Below the pieces are notes generated by a model. The model was given only the letters and a program-made list of their open reading frames with translations, searched no databases and was not told where the DNA came from. This document shows, one piece after another, positions 54,646 through 64,000 of a stretch of DNA of 64,000 nt; within the stretch, counting starts at the first letter, position 1; each line of letters begins with the position of its first letter. Source of the DNA: Corticium candelabrum (Eukaryota; Porifera; Homoscleromorpha; Homosclerophorida; Plakinidae); contig NC_085097.1 in the NCBI RefSeq assembly GCF_963422355.1, positions 1,581,001-1,645,000 on the forward strand. Direction: 5' to 3'. The position numbers and the translations under genes are program-made.

Positions 54646-55392
54646 CGCTGTGTACATTATCTGTGCAATAGAGTTGCATTATTGCAAATAGAGATTATAG
54701 ATCTGTTCCTACATACAACTGTAGGTATTAGAGGCATGATAAAAATATGACCCCACCAAAAGATTACCCAAATGCGCTGTGACCCCTGCAAATTACTTCA
54801 TTTTCAAACTTATGGCCTCCCAACAATTTTGCCAACTCCCCTGGACACTTAATAATGACCAGCCCCTAATTCTCGAAAAGTCGATTGTATATAGCTTTTC
54901 AAAAAGTACACAGCTGTGGCAGCAAAAGTGGAACCGCATGCGCAAATGTAGAATATTTATACTTCTAAATATTTTGATTAGGCAAAATGTTTGTCAAATC
55001 ATCCAAAGATGTCACTTAAAGATTAATGGTTACAATTTAATATTTAGTCAATGTTGAAAGCTACTGTGCAAAGAACAACGTTTCATGGAGATCAACAACA
55101 TAGAAAATCACATCCTATGCTGACATTTGAATGAGCCAACCCTCCTAGCTACATTAGTTCATTTATAAAGATTTCCAAAGTGTGCTGTCTTGAGGCTATG
55201 TTCTACTCCGTTAACTTAAGTTAATCAAAAAGTACACATTCATAAACAGGATTCGCAAACAATATCACCAAACGAATACACAAATCATCCACAGTCTTCT
55301 ATGTAGCATATTATAACGACAATAAAACGGTAATTGACGACAATGCAACTGTATGTCTACCTAAATACTAGACAATAACTCCAACAATACTA
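54646..55392. other. 3' flank of TMEM41B, AT-rich
   Basis: No ORF with motifs except a chance 92-codon frame (54779-55057). On the minus strand this is the region downstream of the TMEM41B stop codon and should contain its 3' UTR and poly(A) signal. Candidate TTTATT/AATAAA-type motifs occur (for example AATAAA complement near 55160), but the site cannot be chosen from sequence alone. Confidence 0.5.
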
Positions 55393-58300
55393 CTACTCAA
55401 GCTTCTTTCTCATTGCTTTCTTAAATAACACAGGAAGTAAAGATATAGCAGCTGATATAGCAAGAAATAGCATAGACTTCCAGGATGTAATGTCACCAGT
55501 AGTCGTCAGTTTGTACAAGGTTTTTCCAGCTTGGATAAATAGGATAGAAGGAGGTGCCACACCTAAGGACAAAACGTAGTTACTACACTTTTGTCTAAAA
55601 AATATTCCTGTCCTAGAATGTTCTCAAATTGACTACACTGCAAGCCAAACCAGACATAAATCAAACACCTGTAAATCCTTTGATTTTTTCTGCATAATTT
55701 GTACTCTAGATCACCCACAGCTGCTTATGTAGTTACATCTAGCACTTGACAAATATCAATAATCTGCTGCTTTCATGAGCCATTAATATGTCATGCTTAC
55801 AAGACCAGAAAACTATGAAAAAAGTCCACTCTTCTTGTGTTATTGTCCCACAGAAAGTACAAAGGTGAAAGCCACAGTCCCTCAATCAATAAATATTGTG
55901 CCAATATTTATAGCACAGCATCAGAAGATTTGAAATTCTGAAAATATATTGTGAGAGCATTCGAAACATACTGCCCTCTGCTCTCTATTCGCATTATTCT
56001 ATCCACTTCTATTACAACCATCACAGAACACATCTTTAAGTGTTCTGATCCAAATACATTACCATTTATAAACGTATAGATAGTGAATTGACTAAATATT
56101 CACACCCCAGAGTTTGACTGTCATGTCTGCATACTATTGACTTCAACAACTGTTATAGTACAGTAATCTCACCTATAAATGTTCCAAAAAAGAAAATGTT
56201 GATGGGAATGTTAAGTAGAGGTGATGCTATGTTGATAAACCAATTGGGAAGGAAAGGAGTAATTCTGAGAAACACAATGTAGCTGAGCATGTTGTCTCTA
56301 TGCTTTGCAACCTTCCAAATATCAGAAATAACAAATCAATATAGATACAATACTTCAAACAATGGGACACAGACACAAAGAACAAAACAGACAAACTGTT
56401 ACACTTACAGTCAGATAAACAGAAGACAATCTATTGACAAGTAACATACCAAACCAACAACACAAGAAACCAATCAATACATTGATATTTTCTCCTACAA
56501 CAACCTCTGTGGCTCCAGGTCCGGATCCAGTGTAACAACTTGTGTGCAGTAAGGAAATAACAGACAGACATTAGACCATGTCGCACGAAAATTTGTTGTT
56601 CGTCCGATCAAATACTACACCAGTGTTGAAACGTGTTAAGACAAAACGTCCACCACGCATAAGTGATAGTGCCAACCTTGTATCTCAGCGCGCTTTCCAA
56701 TGGTGCTAATTTCATGAGTGTAGGTGCCTTCTAGCATGATTTATCCAAAGATTACTAAACTGCTTTTAATTCTGGAACGTATTGCAGTTGTCCAGTACAA
56801 GGCAACTACTCCCTGTTTGCTCCTGGGTCTGGAAGTTCATAATGCACCAGTGTTTGTTTAGAAACAACTTTTTAGGCACTGTTATTCCAAATAGCGTCAC
56901 AAAATATGAAATACACAGTAGAGTACACATACTGCTACAAAAGAACATGCCAACAATCTAACGAAGATGATTTCTCCCTTCTTAGGATGGTAGACACATT
57001 ACTTTGTCATAAACACAACGCAGCAAGAGCATTGAAATGTAATTACAGCCTTTGAGGTAATTGGCAGCATCTGCTCTTGTGACAATTAAACACATAACCA
57101 CACATGTAACAAGAATGCTGTAAAATACTAAACTTAGTAAAGACCTCGATGTGCAGAATCCTTATATCCTCGCGTGTAGGTATGTATGGTTTACAAGGTT
57201 GGCTGTGCCATTGGAATAATTCAAGCACTTGCACTTTCGAATAATACCAAGATCATCTCAAACAAAACACAATACAAGTGTTTCATAAAAGTATGTTCAT
57301 GCTACTGCTTTTCGTGTTTTTTTTTATGCAAATGAAGCTATTTGGAATAGTAGCACCTATGTAGTAAGTTGTTACTAAATAAACACAGGTGCTTCAGTAA
57401 AGCCTTGGAATCCAAAGAGAGAGAAAACAGAGAGTCATGCAGGGGAGTGGTTAGCGATCCTAGACTGCAATAAGGTTCTGCTTTTGCTACCACAGATGGG
57501 CTCTTTCAACATTCTAGACTGACTATCTCAAGACTGTGCACACTAAATCACAGTAGCCCATTTCTGTACAATCAATACTGCTGATAACTAGAATTTTTCT
57601 ACAAGAATTGCAGTATTTCACATAGGTATAAACTATAGTCAGCCTAGCAGATACTGTATTGTCGCAAATAAAAGCCGACCTCGAATACAAACTAATTTCG
57701 AGTAAAAGCTGAAAATTGAAGACCCCATGCTATGTACAAGCCGGTCGCATTTAGAAGCTGATATTTTGTTCAAGACGCACAGAACAGGTACCTACACGGT
57801 TATGTACACGTCCGCTTGAGTCAGGCTGAGCGTAATGTTTAATGACATTGACCATGATGACAAAGATTCAGCTGACACTCTTGACACCAGTACCTCATGG
57901 TAGTGATGTCTAATATCTTAGCAAATCTTGCTTTTCAAGTGGTCTAAGAGTGTTTGAATGGCACATAAGCCTGCTTTGAATATAAGCTTGTCTTAAATAC
58001 TTATAGCCTAAATTCCAATTTGGCTTATACAGAAATATGCACGGCTTATATTTGCAACAATACAGTAAGTAGTCAACATTTAGCAATGAATAATTTCATT
58101 ACAACAGAGAAGATTAGTTAACGTTTTATGACTGCTAGCAGAGCAATACCCTCTATCAAAATTCCTGAACTTGGGCCTGGGCTCCTCATTTACTAACGCT
58201 ACTCTGTGCTCAGCAACATACATATAATAAAAGACAGCAAGCCCCAACAGACAGAGACAAAAACGGGTCTGTTTACGAGCAACATAACTACTGTATTGGG

Positions 58301-60906
58301 CATAGTCTGTCAGCCAATGCTGTCTCTTGTGAACCATTCTTGAAAGTGAATAAATTAAACTCAAATGAAATTATACTCTTTTCTTCATGCAAGTTAGATA
58401 TCTACTACATGTTTTACTACACATATCCAAATATCATGTGACCCTATTTGAATGGCAGATATCAGAATTTATCACAATGACACAGACACATTTTTTACAA
58501 ATAGACACATAGCTATATATAATAAGAACACCCAGACTGCTAGCGCCATGGTCAGGGCACATCTTTAAAAATGCAGTCTCTTGTTTGGTGATAAATCGTT
58601 AAGCCTTACAGCAAGACTATAGATAATTAAATGGTAACCATATATTATGCACCATCTGGTATGTAAATTATAAGTCTTGCATACAATTTGGCAATAGAAA
58701 TATTTCCACAAGCAGATTAATTTGCATTCCTTTTAAGAATGGCTCTGAAGTTCTAAACCAATATGCAATTCAAGTTGTTGTGGTACATCTATTAGCGTGT
58801 GCTGAGCCTGCTTACATTTGCAGGCTTGCTACAGCCCTGAAACAAACAGAAAAACAGGACAACACAAACAGAGACAAACAAACAATTACACAATGTCAAG
58901 TGCCCGGTAGAGTTTGATTACTAAAAAATTTCAATTTCAGAAATATTCATGCTAAGAAACAGAGAAAAATCCTCAAAAACGCCAATATGCAAAAATTTAA
59001 TATGCACCATCAGGCATAGAAATACCTATAACACCTGCATTCAAGTTTTACAAGTAATTCTTAATTATGTAAGAGCATCATATTACCTGTTGTCTCCAGC
59101 TAGCAACCTTGTCAGGAAAGTGTTTCTTCACTAAGCCAACTCCAATCAATGCTGAAAGACAGTAGCAAAAAGTAGCACCCGCAGCTGAACACTACACATA
59201 AAGACAATACACAGTGGCATATAGGTTATTAGTTGTCAGTGCTATTAGCAAACTTACAAAGCACACGAGAAAGAGAGCGACTGGAAAACTGAAAAGGAAC
59301 CCAGACAAAATGCTGAGAAATATAGATCCAGGTATTGCAAATGACTGTAGGCTGTTGGGTTTCCAAGTCAGGGAAGCAAAAATGATTAAATATGCAAATG
59401 ATAAATACATGTGTAAATATTGATACAAAGTTATTGCACTGACATTATTCATAATTATAACAAGGTTATTTTAAAGTTTAATTTCAATATATCCATTGTA
59501 AAATACAGCTGTCTCTTACTGTGTCTATGATATAATGTCGTTACCTCAAAGGCAACAACCTCATTTCAAGACGACAATAGAACCTGCAGATCAACAGTTA
59601 CCATAAGTCTAGTTGTGTATATGCATGCAGAAAGCATGTTAGCCTCAGCTACAAGACTACCTGAATAGCCTGTTCTCTGCACAGCCGATTAGATAATTAG
59701 TTGTTGGTTAATTAATTTAACGTTGTATGAAAATCTATGTTGCTGCATAAGTATCTCAGAAAAAGATGTTGCCTGCGGGTGACTTCAGTTACACCTGTAT
59801 TGTGGTAATCAAACCATTTGTCCTTGTACTTGATCAACGTGCTTGAACGGAGACTCATTTATGTTATTGTTCAGTACAAGAGATTACACACTCTTGCTAA
59901 CTCCACTTCACTTACTGCATGATATTTGTGCAAATATAGTCAAGGCATTAGCAGTCTGCAAAACTCGATTCAATATTTAATTCCAACTGGTTAAAATGTT
60001 ACAAATCATAAAGAACACTTTAGCCATGTTACACCTTTGTGCCCTATCATGGGTGTGTCATCAGTACAGACTCTGTAAAGCACCTGTATCATGAAAGATA
60101 GACTTCTATATGCTGTTGCCAATGTAAGTACATCTAAATCATTTCTCAACATAATTAATTAATTAGCAAATGCAGCAATGCCATATGATAACAACATTTG
60201 CTAACTACTAACAAACCCTGGACAAACAAGAAACGACACAAAGAACATATCAATAAAAACACACAAACAATAGTCAAAAACAATGAAGTGTAGACAAACT
60301 GAAAGACAGACATGCAAGCAAACAGACTGACAAATAAACACTCCGATTGACAAACCTACAAGCAGACCAACAGGTAACTACTGCTAGTCACAAGAATTGA
60401 GTTGGATACAATATATACGTACATACAACGAGCAGTAAAACACTAAAATAATGTGACTGCCCATAATGAGATAAAACTCTCCCCAAGTCTTTAGCGTCAT
60501 CCAAACTTCGTGGCAGTTTTATATGATCCCAGTGGTGCCTTGGAAGAAATCACACTTGTAATAACAAATATATATATTTCACAAATCTAGCTAGACAACC
60601 TTACTTCTCTATATCCGGGAACTGAGAGAAAACAAACGTCATTAGAAGAAGGCCACCAGAAAAGAGAACGACAAATATGCCAATAGATCTCCATCTGTTA
60701 TGCTGAACATGTTCGTGTTCGCTGCCTAAACGCACGGTGGTAAGAACAAAAATACGAAATTGCGACTAGACACACAACCACGTGAACAGACCTACGGTGC
60801 TTGAAGACGACCACACCAACGACGACGACGAGGAGAAGGATTTATTGGGACGTAAAGGTTGCCGTTTTGTAGCTACAACAGGTCTGAACTGCTGGCCTGA
60901 CATCAT
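55393..60906 (-). CDS. TMEM41B: TMEM41B, ER scramblase of the VTT/DedA family
   Basis: Exons: 60906-60792, 60725-60605, 60538-60419, 59351-59258, 59191-59087, 56311-56173 and 55562-55393. They join in phase into 287 aa, close to the ~291 of vertebrate TMEM41B. The Ser-rich cytosolic N-terminus (MMSGQQFRPVVATKRQ) precedes TM1 at about 50-70 (IGIFVVLFSGGLLLMTFVF). LPRSLDDAKDLG is near 87-98, and the VTT core starts at LQSFAIPGSIFLSILSGF (120-137). FLRITPFLPNWFIN (199-212) holds the family Arg and two Pro. The C-terminus is Lys-rich (VLFKKAMRKKLE). The family scrambles ER phospholipids for autophagosome growth and lipoprotein export. Introns 1, 2 and 4 are each 66 bp; intron 3 (1.07 kb) and intron 5 (2.8 kb) are large, the latter holding a MITE. 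The exon 3/4 joint is three residues shorter than in vertebrates. Confidence 0.95.
57654..58065. mobile_element. TA-flanked MITE in TMEM41B intron 5, 412 bp
   Basis: The left end CTGTATTGTCGCAAATAAAA (57654 onward) and right end ...GCAACAATACAG (to 58065) form 24-bp terminal inverted repeats with two mismatches. TA occurs on both outer sides (57652-57653 and 58066-58067). Internal AAAAGCCG/AAGCTG motifs repeat in both orientations. It has no coding capacity. The TA target fits a Tc1/mariner/pogo transposase. Confidence 0.88.
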
Positions 60907-61352
60907 ACACAGGTTTGTGCAAGATTAGCGCGTCTGGAGCCTCGAAGTCCTTCTCTGCTAGTTGATGTCATGCCAAATAAATGCTAGTTCTCTGCTAGTT
61001 GATGTCATGCTAGTTGATGTCGTGCCAAATAAACAGTCATGTCAAATAACACCGACTTGTTCTGATAACTCATGCATATGTTTAACTTCATTAATTAATT
61101 AATTGCAAGCTCTTGCAAGTGTACCAGGGTGCTTGTGTGTATAGACTGGATAGTCATAGACAGGGAGAACCTTGAAAGTCTGTAGGCATTGACTTTCATT
61201 TACAAAACGTTCCACTTTTCTTCTAAATTTCAGAATACTATCTATACTAAGTTTTATCAAGTGCACAAGCATATACAAGAAGGAGGATAAAAGTAACACG
61301 ACAACATTGTTATACTACAAAAAATATTGTTACTCTTTTTGTCACCATGTCC
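60907..61352. other. Intergenic region, TMEM41B promoter side
   Basis: 446 bp separate the C2CD5 stop (61353) from the TMEM41B start (60906), both on the minus strand. At 60953-61049 the unit CTGCTAGTTGATGTCATGCC plus AAATAAA is repeated two to three times in tandem. No TATA box stands out. Confidence 0.7.
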
Positions 61353-62881
61353 TCAAAGTGCTGTCTCAATAGGAGGAGTTTTAGGAGTTTGTGGTTCTTG
61401 TGAATGTGAATGTGAATGTCTTCCAGAACGAGTGACTTTGCTGCAAGGAGTGCCTAATCTAAACTCTCCACCTCCAAAAGTTGCATTTGCAGAACTGTAG
61501 TCAACTTCAGCAGCATCACCACTAATGTTAAGCAAACTTTGTCCCTACACACCACAACGTATATCACATCAAGACTTACAGTACACGACTAGTATCACAT
61601 CGAGCCACTCCATAGATACTACCAACCTCAAATAATCAGTATGCTATTAAGAACTGTGGTCTGTCATAATAATTATTCATAATAATTATTTATTTCAATT
61701 CTACATTGTTGACAGACCATTCTTCATCACATGTAGCTCAGTGTATTTCTGAAATGAGGTTAGTTAGCCTGGTTTCAATTTCACCGCTTACCTGATTCTT
61801 TGTCTGATTTTCCAATACAACACATTCACTGACTCTAAATGCAAGCAGAGTATTTCCACCAACAGCTTCCACATGAGCTCGAGCTATTGCATGGGCTTCA
61901 GCCAAAAACTCCTGCATGAATGCACTCAAGCCTCCGCACTATCAATAAATACCAAGTATAATGTCAACATAGAAGTAAAACCATATGTTCAACCTCCTGA
62001 ATAGAAGTGCTTTCTCGAATAAGAAAAAAGTTAACATGACCAAGATAACGCAAAACCTTGGCTCCTGAGATGTCTGTGAGAGGCGTCAATTCAACTCTTG
62101 GTCTCCATTGTCTACTAGACTAGAAACAACGTCAATACAGTAACATGGTAAGATTATACAAGTAGAAAAGATGTATGCATTAAGGAATACCACATAGAAA
62201 TGTTGATGTTTGGATTGAGATGTTGGACTAGGCACTAGATTACAATAAAACAGTACACCTATTTAAAACTGGTACACTGTACACTAAATCTCAACATGTC
62301 AAAAATATAATAATATTAATTGTTATTAAGTGTCAAACATTGATGAAACTAGTTGCACACACTTTACAATCTTTTCTGTGCAAACTCTCTAAAGAAAATG
62401 TTTGATTGATAATCACTAATATTAAAAAACAATTGCAGAGTTAGAATCGAGCAACATAAGTTCAATGTACAGTTTGGTCAATAACATGACCAACAAATTC
62501 AAAAGAATGTAGAAAATTTGTGTTCAACATCAATTAAGATTGTCAATCAGTATATTGATATTGACTCTTACTTGATGATGAATCTCCAGCGTCTTCCATC
62601 TGAAACTGAAGGTCATCAGAGGATATTCCCGGCTTCTTCACAGCTGTGGCTGGAACAGCAGGACTTTCACCAACAGTTTCAAATGAACGTTGTTTAACAG
62701 GGCTACCTGTAACAAATGACGTCGAATTATGTCACTATTAGTAGGAAACTGTATTGAACCCAATTCTGAACTAACTGGGAAGTTTCCCTGATAAAACAGA
62801 CTGTTGAGACAGACTGCCGGCAGACAGCTGTTTTGTCCTATAGCCATCACACAGTCGAAGAGCTATTCCTGTAACTACCAC
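61353..62881 (-). CDS. C2CD5: C2CD5 (C2 domain protein, CDP138) C-terminal exons
   Basis: Six exons join in phase: 62881-62776, 62706-62572, 62234-62191, 62119-61994, 61938-61792 and 61544-61353, giving 249 codons and a TGA. The first three (VVVTGIALRLCDGYRTKQLS, a Ser/Pro-rich linker) are followed by the conserved C-terminal module: RPRVELTPLTDISGAKVLRY, LGHVNFFLIRESTSIQE, FMQEFLAEAHAIARAHVEAV, CVVLENQTKNQ and LLNISGDAAEVDY. This order matches animal C2CD5, a calcium/phospholipid-binding C2 protein acting in insulin-stimulated GLUT4 vesicle fusion in mammals. A short Ser/His tail (RSGRHSHSHSQEPQTPKTPP) follows. The N-terminal C2 domain must lie beyond the right edge. Introns are 55-337 bp. 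The 61545-61791 intron holds an inverted repeat TGGTCTGTCA..TGACAGACCA. Confidence 0.92.
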
Positions 62882-63171
62882 CTTAAAAGCACAAATTTAT
62901 GTCACAATAACAGAAGAGTATGTAAAAGGAAGAAATATTACATGACAGAGAAATTAAACAATAGAAAGCAATAGCAGAAATACAAACTGTAAAACACATA
63001 GATATACCAACAGGAGACAGAAAGACACTGAAACCGGCATAATTACATGAGAAACTATTAAAAATTCAGTCTAAATTAAATTTGATTCAAGACTTAATTC
63101 ATACTAACATGCTACGTAAAATATTTTACTGAGACATCAACACGACAAAATCTACAGAAACATGTGTTTGT

Positions 63172-63172
<1 letters not shown>
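62882..63172. other. Intron sequence, probably of C2CD5
   Basis: No exon was recognised upstream of 62881. The acceptor TTTTAAG at 62882-62888 implies an intron that extends at least through the SINE cluster and likely past the window end. Confidence 0.6.
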
Positions 63173-63267
<95 letters not shown>

Positions 63268-63276
63268 GCGCACACA
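63173..63276. repeat. (CA)n microsatellite, SINE tail
   Basis: About 48 CA units ending in CGCGCG. It lies at the 3' end of the minus-strand SINE copy 1 and is best explained as its (TG)n tail. Confidence 0.9.

Positions 63277-64000
<724 letters not shown>

Overview
This is a eukaryotic, almost certainly metazoan, genomic window. Real genes are split by introns of about 55-120 bp with GT..AG borders and matching phases. The proteins are animal families (TMEM41B, C2CD5, a G2E3-like HECT ligase), and the space between them is packed with decayed transposons (Ty3/gypsy, LINE, several hAT types, a Helitron, pogo-like MITEs, a tRNA-derived SINE) and long microsatellites. The compact introns and this repeat mix suggest an early-branching marine invertebrate such as a sponge or cnidarian. 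The sequence alone does not fix the species.

Layout. 1-5 kb: gypsy gag remnant, 236-bp (GT)n, a duplicated ~380-bp block, and a LINE 3' remnant. 5.2-8.0 kb (minus): G2E3-like HECT E3 ligase gene with an apparent one-base deletion in a G run. 9.1-9.7 kb (minus): unidentified exons. 10.6-13.5 kb (minus): Helitron-type remnant (DUF6570-like region, PIF1 C-terminus, OTU domain) with its Rep/helicase core deleted. 13.5-15.2 kb: degraded plus-strand retroelement-like pieces. 15.4-15.8 kb: intact pogo-like MITE. 16.0-16.4 kb: short LTR plus gag start. 16.8-19.0 kb: copy A of an ~845-bp repeat, split by a 1.34-kb hAT element that fuses an OTU domain to a hAT dimerisation domain. 19.1-31 kb: LINE/hAT scraps, a CpG-rich motif cluster, a DUF6589-like pseudogene, gypsy RT, hAT and possible DIRS-like gag remains. 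31.8-33.1 kb: unidentified ORFs. 34-38.1 kb: three hAT-derived segments, the last with TIRs and a 5-bp target duplication. 38-41 kb: tandem and dispersed repeats, LINE RT. 42.1-46.2 kb: 5'-truncated gypsy element with one LTR. 48.8-54.0 kb: copy B of the 845-bp repeat, split by a complete 4.37-kb gypsy element with two LTRs. 55.4-60.9 kb (minus): complete seven-exon TMEM41B. 61.35-62.88 kb (minus): last six exons of C2CD5. 63.2-64.0 kb: two tRNA-derived SINE copies with (TG)n tails.

The only genes that look intact are TMEM41B (ER lipid scrambling) and the C2CD5 3' portion (C2-domain vesicle-traffic protein); the HECT gene is nearly so. Almost everything else is mobile DNA. The most informative structure is the pair of 845-bp repeat copies: each was hit by a different transposon, and each serves as the empty site of the other, so insertion boundaries and target duplications can be read directly.
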